A stretch of 64,000 bases of DNA from positions 2,232,001 through 2,296,000 of the forward strand of contig OZ252227.1 of NCBI GenBank assembly GCA_965249175.1, given 5' to 3'. Below, one piece after another: positions 18,282-26,048 of this stretch. A model generated the notes under the pieces. That model was not told where the DNA came from. It saw nothing but the letters and a program-made list of their open reading frames with translations, and ran no database searches. Both the position numbers and the translations under genes were made by a program. This stretch comes from CAZYFH01 sp965249175 (GTDB lineage Bacteria > Acidobacteriota > Vicinamibacteria > Vicinamibacterales > UBA8438). The number at the start of each line of letters is the position of its first letter. Within the stretch, counting starts at the first letter, position 1.

Positions 18282-20333
18282 GTGTCACGGGGTTTGGCAG
18301 GTTTGCAAGGAATGACCGCAGTGGCAAGACGGCGGATTGGCCCGACCGCATGTGTGGTGTTGCTGTTGAGCCAGGGACCGCAGTCCGCACAGGATCCCAC
18401 GTCGGTCTACGCGTCGCTTGCCCTCTCCACGGAGCCGGCGGCGGCCGAACCACTTCGGTGGTGCGGGATGCCCGCCGATCGGCTGCGGCGCGCGGGCGTT
18501 GTCACGGCGGGACAGCTGGACGATGGCCGCTTGCTGCGCGCTGATCAGGTTCCTCGACACCTCAGCCCGACGCACACCGGAGACTTCGGGTTCTCGAATC
18601 TGCTGGTCCTCGGCGACCACGAGACGCTGACCTTCGAGCGGGTCGACCCTGACGCCGACTCCAAGCGTGTCGCGGAAACCTGGACGCGGACGGGGACGAA
18701 TGCAGTGGCCGGGCGAATGGTCAGCGTCTTCAATCCCACGTGGAGCGTGGACGTGTTGCGCGGCCTCCTGCGGCGCTATTCCTGGGGCGTCGATCACCCG
18801 TTCCTCTTCTTCGGCGACGTGGTCGCGCCGGGCCCAGCCGCCGTCGCATTGGCAGGCGTGGGGGCGCCCGGCGCGGCCTCTGCCGCTGCCGCGCCGGTGG
18901 GCGCCGCGGCACCGGGCGACCGGCAGTTCGTCTATCTTCAAATGACCCTGCCGAACCTGCCCGAGGCGGCGACCACACAGGTGGCCGACGACGTGCAATT
19001 CTCGAGTGATGTCGTCAACATCTGGGGGCGGGACTACGGCAATTCGCGCGTGAGCGGCGGCGACACGGCGTTCGACCTGGAGTCGGTGGCGCAGACGTTC
19101 TACGAGCACTTCGCTGACGACTACGACGTGCTGGCCGTCGTCAGCCAACACACGGAATTCACCGACGGGTTCGGCTTTCATCGTGTCGTCCGGAATCCGG
19201 TATCCGGCCTTGGCCTCCCGATCGCAGACGACAGCGCGGCGTACGGCAGCAGCGGCGTGTTGCAGGCCGTCGAGGGATATCCGCCCGGGGGATTCGCCTC
19301 GAACCGCACGATGCTCCACGAGACCGCGCATCAGTGGAGTGAATACAGCGGAGTCTGGGATGCGGTCACGCTCCCGGTGCCGGGCGCCCGCGCTGCGCTC
19401 GATCGCCGGGGGCACGACGCCGAAGCCCATACGCCCCTGCTATACCCGGGCGAGGTGCTGGCCGGTGCGGTGCTCGAGGGCACGCGTCGGGTGGCGGAAC
19501 AAGACGGCGCGTACACGATCGAGCCGACGACGCCCCTGGCGGTCTACAACCCCCTGACGTTGTATCGGATGGGTCTGACGGCGCTCGATGACCTGCCGGC
19601 GTATCAGGTATTCGTCGACCAGGGACAGTTCGTCGATGAGAGTGGCAGCGCGTCGTCGGAGGCGCCGGTGGCGGGAACCCTCGTAACGGGTGAGCGTGTG
19701 GCGGTCAGCGCGAACGATCTTCTTGCGGCCGATGGCGCGCGCGACGGGCCGGTCGTCGATCGGATCCGCCGTGCAGCAATCGTGGTGTCGCGCGCCGGCC
19801 TGCTCTCGTCGGAAGAGCTACGTTGGTACAACTTTTTCGCCGCGCGATTCGGTGAGGGCGCCGGTGTGACGAGCTGGGACCGCTACCCGAGCTTTTCGCA
19901 GGCCACCGGCGGTCTGGCCGTGATGACCACCGATATCCGACCCAGGGCCGTGAGCGATACGGTCTCGCCGGCGATCGTTCGGCCGGTCGACCCGATCGAG
20001 CCGGGTCCTGACACGCAGTGTCACGGCGTGGCGAGGAACGCCCTCGTCGGTTTCCTGTTCGACGATCCGATCGCCGGATGTCTCCCGGTTGGCGACCTCA
20101 CCATCACCGGCGAACTGACGCTGACGGATCGCGACGACTACAACGTCGTATGCCTCGGATTGGATCCCTATGTCGGCACCGCTGCGTTCAGCTGCGCGTC
20201 GGTGAGCGGGAACCGTTTCTCGGTGACGTTGTCGCTCGTCGACACCGGAACGTATCAGCTCGAATCCTACGCGTTCTTCGATACGACCCCGCAATATCCG
20301 ACTTCCTCGTATCGGGTGATCGAGGTCCGATGA
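18282..20333 (+). CDS. Secreted putative zinc metallopeptidase, paralogue 2 (HExxH)
   Basis: 683 residues. The N-terminus (TACVVLLLSQGPQSAQ) looks like a signal peptide. Shared blocks with its paralogues: RTPTHTG-like region THTGDFGFSNLLVLGDHE, FHRVVRNPVSGLGLPIADD, LHETAHQWSEYSG (HETAH, the HExxH zinc motif, near 19,320), AHTPLLYPGE, YNPLTLYRMGLTALDDLP, and a C-terminal beta-sandwich-like domain starting about LTLTDRDDYN. An alanine/glycine-rich insert (about 185-215) is specific to this copy. Likely exported; the third zinc ligand could be the His of AHTPLL. The TGA overlaps the start of the downstream lipoprotein gene (ATGA). Function unknown. Confidence 0.7.
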   Translation: MSRGLAGLQGMTAVARRRIGPTACVVLLLSQGPQSAQDPTSVYASLALSTEPAAAEPLRWCGMPADRLRRAGVVTAGQLDDGRLLRADQVPRHLSPTHTGDFGFSNLLVLGDHETLTFERVDPDADSKRVAETWTRTGTNAVAGRMVSVFNPTWSVDVLRGLLRRYSWGVDHPFLFFGDVVAPGPAAVALAGVGAPGAASAAAAPVGAAAPGDRQFVYLQMTLPNLPEAATTQVADDVQFSSDVVNIWGRDYGNSRVSGGDTAFDLESVAQTFYEHFADDYDVLAVVSQHTEFTDGFGFHRVVRNPVSGLGLPIADDSAAYGSSGVLQAVEGYPPGGFASNRTMLHETAHQWSEYSGVWDAVTLPVPGARAALDRRGHDAEAHTPLLYPGEVLAGAVLEGTRRVAEQDGAYTIEPTTPLAVYNPLTLYRMGLTALDDLPAYQVFVDQGQFVDESGSASSEAPVAGTLVTGERVAVSANDLLAADGARDGPVVDRIRRAAIVVSRAGLLSSEELRWYNFFAARFGEGAGVTSWDRYPSFSQATGGLAVMTTDIRPRAVSDTVSPAIVRPVDPIEPGPDTQCHGVARNALVGFLFDDPIAGCLPVGDLTITGELTLTDRDDYNVVCLGLDPYVGTAAFSCASVSGNRFSVTLSLVDTGTYQLESYAFFDTTPQYPTSSYRVIEVR

Positions 20334-20917
20334 CGGCGTCCGCCTGGCGGGGGACCGGGATGGTTGGCCTGTTTTCGGTGGTCGCCGTTGTCCTGGCGTG
20401 TGCCCAGGAGGCGCCATCCGCCACGGTACATGTCGCGCTCGGCCTCGAACGTGCGCGGACCGCGAATCCGGCACCGTCGCTCGCCTCGGGTCGCACCGTG
20501 GGCGTCGTGTGCTTCGATGTCTCGCCGCCGACGACCGTCGTGGCCGCCGATGCCGGCGTCATGGTCGACGCGTTTCGCGCCGCGCTCGCGAGTGGCGAGT
20601 TCCCGGTCGAGACGGCGGCCCAGGTGGTGGCGCTTCCGGCGCCGGCTGCGCACGACGGCGGGGCGTGCGACATCGCGCTCTTTGACGACGTTGACGGTGA
20701 TGCCGCGTGGGATCCGGGCGAGCCGTATTTCCTGGCCTGGAGTGGGGGACGCGGGGGCTACCGACTCGTCGCGTTATCGGAACCGCGAACAGATCAATCG
20801 GGCGCTCAGGCGGGGTGGAACCTGGTCGAGGGGGGCGTGCCGCCAACGTACACCGGCGTGCCCAGTGACGTCGTCGTGGTCATTGAGCCGGTGATCGAGC
20901 AGGTCAGGGCCCATTAG
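20330..20917 (+). CDS. Small predicted lipoprotein coupled to paralogue 2
   Basis: 195 residues. The ATG at 20330 overlaps the stop of the upstream peptidase-like gene. A hydrophobic N-terminus ends in the lipobox VVLAC (Cys near residue 24), predicting lipid anchoring at a membrane. The body is alanine/valine-rich, with an ALFDDVDGDAAWDPGEPY segment that resembles a dockerin- or calcium-loop-like acidic stretch, but no family is recognised. Coupling suggests it works with, or tethers, the neighbouring secreted protein. Confidence 0.6.
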   Translation: MTASAWRGTGMVGLFSVVAVVLACAQEAPSATVHVALGLERARTANPAPSLASGRTVGVVCFDVSPPTTVVAADAGVMVDAFRAALASGEFPVETAAQVVALPAPAAHDGGACDIALFDDVDGDAAWDPGEPYFLAWSGGRGGYRLVALSEPRTDQSGAQAGWNLVEGGVPPTYTGVPSDVVVVIEPVIEQVRAH

Positions 20918-21006
20918 TGGATGGTGACAGTCCACTCGCGTCAGCGTTCGATGAAGACGTGCGCAGCATCCGGAAGTCGCGGTGTTCGGTGTGCCTGGCC
21001 TCGGCG

Positions 21007-21022
21007 TTGAGTCAGATAGACT
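21007..21022 (+). promoter_or_regulatory. Shared upstream motif, paralogue 3
   Basis: TTGAGTCAGATAGACT, the counterpart of the site at 18242-18256 upstream of paralogue 2. It lies about 80 bp before the coding start of paralogue 3 and may mark a common promoter or regulator site. Confidence 0.3.
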
Positions 21023-21099
21023 AGAGCGTAGACTCCCCGTTCGCAACGGCTTGTAGGAGAGAGAGGACTGCCACCGTATCGTTCCGACGAGGACTCATC

Positions 21100-23088
21100 G
21101 TGATGATGGGCGGTCTGCTGCTCGCACAGACGCCGCAGACCGCGCAAGATCTCGCGCAGCTCTACGCGCCGCTGGCGCTCGATGAGCGGGCGGTCACTGG
21201 GAGCGCCGAGGGGCTCAGGCAATGCGCCACATCGTACGACCTGCTCCGCCGGACGGCGACCGGCATCACCACGATGCAGCATCTCGCAGACGGCCGGCCG
21301 CTCCGCGCCGACCAGTTTCCACGGTTCCTGCGACCGACCCACAACGGCGACTTCGGCCTCAGCAACTTCCTGGTGATTGGCGACCACGAGACGGTGACGT
21401 TCGAGCGGGTGGACGCCGACGCCGAGGACTTCCATACGGACGAGACGTGGACGCGGGCGAGTACCCAGGAGGTCGACGGACAGATCGTGAGCGTGTTCAA
21501 TCCGACGTGGGGCATTGACGTGTTGCACGCGACACTACGGCGCTACTCGTGGGGGGTCGACCACCCGTTCATCTTCTGGGGCCGGTTCGTCGTTCCCGCG
21601 GCCGCGCCCGTCGTCACACCCGGGGGCGTGCGGGACCATGTCGGCGAAGCTGAAGGCGTCAACGTCTACCTGGCCGTCGTGCCGCCGAATATTCCGGAAT
21701 CTGAGATCACGCAGATCAATGACGACGTGCAGTTCACGAGCCACGCCGTCAACGTCTGGGATTCCGACTTCGGGGACTCCCGTGTCCAGGGCGGGGAGAC
21801 CGAGTTCAATGAGCCCGAGATCACCCGGAAGTTCTACGAGCACTTCAACGACGAGTACGACGTGATCGCCATTATGAGCCAGGCGACGCAGGTTGGCGAC
21901 TTCTTCGGCTTCCACGGCAACGTTCGCAACGAGATCAGCGGCATCGGTCTCGACCTGTTCGACAGCAGCGCGATCTACGGTAGTGCCGGACGCCTTCACG
22001 GGATCGAGGGCTACCCGCCGGGCGGCTGGGCCGTGCCTTCGACGGTATGGCACGAGCAGGGTCACCAGTACGGCGACTACTCGGGAACGTGGGCGCAAGT
22101 CGGTCCGGCGGCACCGACCGTTCGGTCTGTCATCGAACGGAAGGGGCATGCACCGGACGCGCACTCGCCGCTGGCGTTTCCGCATGAGTTCTACTATTCG
22201 TCCACGACCGAGGCGCAGCGGGAGATCGTCCAGGTCGAGGGGGGCTTCGAGGTTGCGCGCACGATGCCGCTCATCGTCTACAACCCCCTCACGCTGTATC
22301 GGATGGGGCTCATTCCCCCCGAGGAGTTGCCGACCTACCAGGTGTTTCTGGAGCAGGGGCAGTTCAATGAGGAGACGAGCGTCGCGCCGGAGGTGGGTAC
22401 CGCGGTCACCGGCGAGACGGTAGAGGTCACGGTGAACGACATGATGGCCGCGGACGGCCCGCGGAGCGGGCCCGTGGAGACGAACCTCCGCCGCGCGCTG
22501 GTGTATGTCTCGCGCGCCGGGCTCGTGCCCCCGGAGGAGATGCACATCGTCAATTACTTTGCGAAGCGGTTGGGCGAGAGCTCCGGCGTCACCAGCTATG
22601 ACCGCTATCCCAGCTTCTCCGAAGCGACGGGCGGCCGGTCCACGATGGCGACCGACATCAGTCCCAAGCCCGACGAGGTGACGACCGTCGCGGGCGCCCT
22701 GCCGAGCGCGGCGAAGATCGAGCCCGGTCCGGATGTGAGCTGCGCAAAGATCGGCACACAGGCGATCATCGGATTCACGCTGGACGACGAGCTTGGCGGC
22801 TGCGTGACTGGGGGGACGACCATCACCGTATCGGGCACCCTGGACCTCACGGATCGAGACGACTACGACCAGGTGTGCATGCGTATCCGCCGGTACGGCG
22901 ACCCGAGCGAGGACCAGATCTTCGAGTGCCCCGTACTGAGCGGGAACCGGTTTTCCGTCAACGTGACGTTCCCCGCTGACAAGCCCGGTGGCTACGACTT
23001 CTCCCTGTTCGCGTTCTGGCCGGACTCGGGCGGCCAGTTCTCGCGGACCATCTACACGGGTGGCATCGAGGTCCTGCCAACGGAGTAG
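21100..23088 (+). CDS. Secreted putative zinc metallopeptidase, paralogue 3 (HExxH)
   Basis: 662 residues from GTG 21100; the true start may lie a few codons upstream (the frame is open), which would lengthen the hydrophobic leader MMMGGLLLAQ. Same blocks as paralogue 2: LRPTHNGDFGLSNFLVIGD, FHGNVRNEISGIGLDLFD, YPPGGWAVPSTVWHEQGHQY (HEQGH, HExxH near 22,050), AHSPLAFPHEF, YNPLTLYRMGLIPPEELPTY, DRYPSFSEATGG, and a C-terminal domain with LDLTDRDDYDQVCMRIRRYG. The C-terminal domain is present in all three copies and may be a carbohydrate- or surface-binding beta-sandwich; this is inference. Substrate unknown. Confidence 0.7.
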   Translation: MMMGGLLLAQTPQTAQDLAQLYAPLALDERAVTGSAEGLRQCATSYDLLRRTATGITTMQHLADGRPLRADQFPRFLRPTHNGDFGLSNFLVIGDHETVTFERVDADAEDFHTDETWTRASTQEVDGQIVSVFNPTWGIDVLHATLRRYSWGVDHPFIFWGRFVVPAAAPVVTPGGVRDHVGEAEGVNVYLAVVPPNIPESEITQINDDVQFTSHAVNVWDSDFGDSRVQGGETEFNEPEITRKFYEHFNDEYDVIAIMSQATQVGDFFGFHGNVRNEISGIGLDLFDSSAIYGSAGRLHGIEGYPPGGWAVPSTVWHEQGHQYGDYSGTWAQVGPAAPTVRSVIERKGHAPDAHSPLAFPHEFYYSSTTEAQREIVQVEGGFEVARTMPLIVYNPLTLYRMGLIPPEELPTYQVFLEQGQFNEETSVAPEVGTAVTGETVEVTVNDMMAADGPRSGPVETNLRRALVYVSRAGLVPPEEMHIVNYFAKRLGESSGVTSYDRYPSFSEATGGRSTMATDISPKPDEVTTVAGALPSAAKIEPGPDVSCAKIGTQAIIGFTLDDELGGCVTGGTTITVSGTLDLTDRDDYDQVCMRIRRYGDPSEDQIFECPVLSGNRFSVNVTFPADKPGGYDFSLFAFWPDSGGQFSRTIYTGGIEVLPTE

Positions 23089-23110
23089 AGGCCAGCTCTC
23101 GTTGGTTCCC

Positions 23111-23746
23111 GTGGCCGCGCAGCAGTTCTCACTCGATCCGGACCAGCCCCGCGTTGATCGGCTGCGTCCGGCGGCCGACGCCCTGGCCGCTGGCCACCTG
23201 GTTGGGTATCCGACCGACACCCTCTACGGCCTGGCGGCCGACCCACGTCAGCCGGCAGCCGTCGAGCGACTGTTTCGCGTCAAGCGCCGACCAGCCGGGA
23301 TGGCGATACCTCTCGTGGCCGCCGATCTTGCCCAGGCAGAGGCCTGCGTCGGCCCGCTCACCCCGGTGGGTCGTCGACTCGCGCAGCGCTTCTGGCCGGG
23401 TCCGCTCGCGCTCGTCGTCGACGCCTCGTCGGCGCTCGACCACCGGCTCCTCGGCGAGGGGCGAACGGTCGCGGTGCGCGTGCCGGCCAGCGCCGTCGCG
23501 CGCGCGCTCGCCCGTCTCTTCGACTATCCCATTACGGCCACCAGTGCGAACCGCAGCGGGTGCGCCGCGGCGACCACGGCGGCCCAGGTCGTCGATATCT
23601 TCGGGGCGACGCTCGAGGTGGTGCTCGACTCCGGGCCCACCCCCGGAGCGGCCCCGTCGACCATTATCGACGCGCGTGGTGACGTGCCACGGCTCCTGCG
23701 CGAGGGCGTGGTGCCGTGGGATCGCGTGCTACAATCGCTCGTGTGA
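23111..23746 (+). CDS. Threonylcarbamoyl-AMP synthase (Sua5/YrdC family)
   Basis: 211 residues from GTG 23111 (an in-frame TTG at 23102 is also possible). Makes threonylcarbamoyl-AMP from threonine, bicarbonate and ATP for t6A37 of tRNA. Seen: GHLVGYPTDTLYGLAADP, VERLFRVKRRPAGMAIPL, RFWPGPLALVVDA, VAVRVPAS and ITATSANRSG, all in order; the C-terminal Sua5 extension is absent, so it is the short YrdC type. The TPR/SLH lipoprotein follows after 40 bp. Confidence 0.92.
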   Translation: MAAQQFSLDPDQPRVDRLRPAADALAAGHLVGYPTDTLYGLAADPRQPAAVERLFRVKRRPAGMAIPLVAADLAQAEACVGPLTPVGRRLAQRFWPGPLALVVDASSALDHRLLGEGRTVAVRVPASAVARALARLFDYPITATSANRSGCAAATTAAQVVDIFGATLEVVLDSGPTPGAAPSTIIDARGDVPRLLREGVVPWDRVLQSLV

Positions 23747-23786
23747 GAGGCGTCGCCGCCGGGTTCTCGCTCGACGAGACGCGCGG

Positions 23787-25133
23787 ATGATCGTGAGCCG
23801 CCGGTCGCTGGCGGCGTTTCTGGTGCTGGGGGCCGTGGCCTGCGCCCCACGAGTGCCCGTCGTCACCTCGCCGGCGTACCCCGATTTTCTCTTTCCCGAT
23901 GTGCCGCCGGAGTACGCCGCCTCGACTGCGGGCCAGCAAGAGGCCTGGGCCGTGCTGCAGTCCGGCAACGTCGCTGCAGCCGAGGTGCGGTTCACCGTGT
24001 TGGCGGGGCGCGACCCGGAGTTCTATCCCGCCACCGCCGGCCTCGGCTGGGTGGAGCTGGCGCGCGGCGCGTATGCGGAGGCGGTGGCCCGCTTCGATGC
24101 GGCGCTGGATCGTGATCCTGCATACGTCCCGGCTCTCGTCGGCCGCGGGGATGCGCTCGTACGCGGTGACGACCTGACGGCCGCGCTCCGCAGCTTCGAG
24201 GCCGCGCTCGAGGTCGATCCGGGGTTGACGCGGGTGGATCGCGCGGTGGCAGAGCTACGACTGCGCGTCATGACGACCAGGCTCGCGGAGGCGCGGGCGG
24301 CCGTCGAGCGGGGTGACGTGGCCGAAGCGGAGGCGGCGTATGCGCAGGTGATCGATGCATCGCCCGACAGCGCCTTTCTGTATCTGGAGCTGGCGGGGCT
24401 CGAGCAGCGGGAGGGCGATCTGGTCGCCGCGCTGCGTCATGCACGACGAGCGAGCGAGCTGGACCCGCGCGACGTCGCCGCGCTGATCTTCGAGGGCGAC
24501 CTGCACGAGGCACGCGGCGATCTCGAGGCCGCCGAAGACGCGTATCGGCGTGCGGACGCGTTCGACCCGAGCGACGAGACGACTGGCCGTCTGGCGCGCG
24601 TTCGAGATCGACGAAGTGTGGCGACGTTGCCACCGGAATACCAGGCAATTTCCGAACGCGACACCGTGACACGCGGCGATCTCGCCGCGCTACTCGCGGT
24701 GCGGCTGGATCAACTGCTCGATGACGCGGCGGTGGGTGAGACCACGCCGATCATCACCGACACCCGGAACCACTGGGGGGATCACTGGATTCTCGCCGTG
24801 ACGCAGGCACGCGTCATGGCGGTCGACGCGAGATACCGCTTCGAGCCATCCCGCGCCTTGCGACGGGGCGAGCTGGCAGACGTGGTCGCTGGGGTCCTGG
24901 GTCTCATCGCCGCCATCGACCCCGAGGGGGCCCGGCCCTGGCTCGAGGCGCGACCGCGGTTCGTCGACATGAACGAATCACATCTCAACTACTCGAGCGC
25001 AGCCGCGGCCGTGTCGGCCGGTGTGCTGGCGGCGTTCGATGACGGGTCCTTTCAACCCACAGGCAGCGTGACCGGCGCCGAAGCGATCGAGGCGGTTGAC
25101 CGACTCGACGCGCTGGCGCGGGAGCCGGGATAG
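23787..25133 (+). CDS. TPR lipoprotein with C-terminal SLH-like domains
   Basis: 448 residues. The N-terminus ends in LGAVACAP, a lipobox, so the mature protein should be lipid-anchored. About residues 50-270 form TPR units (WAVLQSGNVAAAEVRF, AYAEAVARFDAALDRDPAYV, DLTAALRSFEAALEVDPG and so on). After about residue 290 come two S-layer-homology-like segments: TRGDLAALLAVRLDQLL with WILAVTQARVM, and FVDMNESHLNYSSAAAAVSA with VLAAFDDGSFQPTGSVTGAEA. It may link an envelope structure to peptidoglycan; inference. A 163-bp repeat element begins 1 bp after its stop. Confidence 0.75.
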   Translation: MIVSRRSLAAFLVLGAVACAPRVPVVTSPAYPDFLFPDVPPEYAASTAGQQEAWAVLQSGNVAAAEVRFTVLAGRDPEFYPATAGLGWVELARGAYAEAVARFDAALDRDPAYVPALVGRGDALVRGDDLTAALRSFEAALEVDPGLTRVDRAVAELRLRVMTTRLAEARAAVERGDVAEAEAAYAQVIDASPDSAFLYLELAGLEQREGDLVAALRHARRASELDPRDVAALIFEGDLHEARGDLEAAEDAYRRADAFDPSDETTGRLARVRDRRSVATLPPEYQAISERDTVTRGDLAALLAVRLDQLLDDAAVGETTPIITDTRNHWGDHWILAVTQARVMAVDARYRFEPSRALRRGELADVVAGVLGLIAAIDPEGARPWLEARPRFVDMNESHLNYSSAAAAVSAGVLAAFDDGSFQPTGSVTGAEAIEAVDRLDALAREPG

Positions 25134-25134
25134 C

Positions 25135-25297
25135 TAGTGTCCCGTTACCGTAGTTCGCGAAACAATTCCCAGGCGGGGCATCCCGCCTGCCGGCGTTGCT
25201 CCTCGGTCACATATGCCCAATATGCTCCCTCGTCGCGCCTTGCCAGCCGGGCGCCGCGCCAGGGACTTATTCCACGATCTACGGTAACGGGACACTA
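25135..25297. repeat. 163-bp palindromic intergenic element, copy A
   Basis: Ends are perfect inverted repeats of 19 bp (TAGTGTCCCGTTACCGTAG at 25135-25153 against 25279-25297), extending imperfectly to about 36 bp. A hairpin apex CATAT-N5-ATATG lies at 25210-25224, within 1 bp of the exact centre. The core (GGCGTTGCTC, TATGCTCCCTC, TCGCGCCTTGC) is shared with copy B at 49385, but the arms differ. The element fills the whole gap between the TPR/SLH gene and the phosphatidyltransferase. Confidence 0.85.
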
Positions 25298-25300
25298 GCC

Positions 25301-25864
25301 GTGGGCGTCCTGACCGCCGCGAACCAGCTCACGCTGTTCAGGCTCATGCTGGTGCCTGGCCTGGTGATCCTCGTGATCTATGGGTTCAACGGCTGGGCGC
25401 TCATCGTCTTCGTGGTAGCAGGCATCACGGATGGTCTCGACGGCCTGATCGCGCGCATGGCCGGTCAGCGTACAAGCCTGGGCGCCCTGCTCGATCCCAT
25501 GGCGGACAAGCTCCTGTTGGTCTCCACGTTTGTCGTCCTGACCGCACCGCTCGATCTCGCAAATCGGTTGCCGTTGTGGCTGACGGTGCTGGTAATCAGC
25601 CGAGACGTCCTGATCGTGTTGACGGTAGCCGTCGTCAATCTGGCGATCGAGCGCCGGACGTTCTACCCATCGGGATTGGGCAAAGCGGCGACGGTCGTCT
25701 ACATTGTGACGTGCGCGGTGACGCTGTACTTCAATTACCTCGGCCGACCGTCGGTCGTCGTCGACGTGGCGGTCTACGCCGCGCTCGCCATCACGCTGGT
25801 GTCCGGGCTTCACTACATCGTCTACGCCGCCCGGCTCGTGAACAACGAGGCGGGGCCGCAGTAA
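25301..25864 (+). CDS. CDP-alcohol phosphatidyltransferase (PgsA-like)
   Basis: 187 residues from GTG 25301. Membrane enzyme that joins a CDP-activated lipid to an alcohol, most likely glycerol-3-phosphate to give phosphatidylglycerol phosphate. The family signature D-x2-DG-x2-AR-x8-G-x3-D-x3-D is complete (DGLDGLIARMAGQRTSLG, then ALLDPMAD), with five or so hydrophobic segments. The start is set by the repeat element, which ends 3 bp upstream; no ribosome site is visible between, so the palindrome may affect expression. PgsA is the likeliest member but other alcohols are possible. Confidence 0.88.
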   Translation: MGVLTAANQLTLFRLMLVPGLVILVIYGFNGWALIVFVVAGITDGLDGLIARMAGQRTSLGALLDPMADKLLLVSTFVVLTAPLDLANRLPLWLTVLVISRDVLIVLTVAVVNLAIERRTFYPSGLGKAATVVYIVTCAVTLYFNYLGRPSVVVDVAVYAALAITLVSGLHYIVYAARLVNNEAGPQ

Positions 25865-25989
25865 TCAGACGGGGCTTCGCTCCGCGCCCCGCGAGGCGCG
25901 CCGTGGACGGCTCGGGTTGTCAGCGCGCCGACGGGAGGGCTATTCTGGGCATCGCGCGTGCGCAGATCCGCGCGCCGGGTCCGGACGTC

Positions 25990-26047
25990 GTTTCGTCACG
26001 TCACTCCAGGAGTCACAAGTTTCGTCACGTCACTCCAGGAGTCACAA
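25990..26047. repeat. Tandem 29-bp duplication carrying the ribosome site
   Basis: Two exact 29-bp copies, 25990-26018 and 26019-26047, each containing CACTCCAGGAGTCACAA. The AGGAG of the second copy (26037-26041) lies 7 bp before the ATG of the coiled-coil gene and is its ribosome site; the first copy's AGGAG has no start codon at that distance. Confidence 0.9.
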
Positions 26048-26048
26048 C

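Noticed and set aside
21535..23220. Minus-strand open frame (561 codons) over paralogue 3
   Set aside because: Shadow of the HExxH gene on the other strand.
25196..25300. Longer pgsA-like protein starting at 25196
   Set aside because: The extra codons lie inside the palindromic repeat element, and the family begins at about the GTG at 25301.
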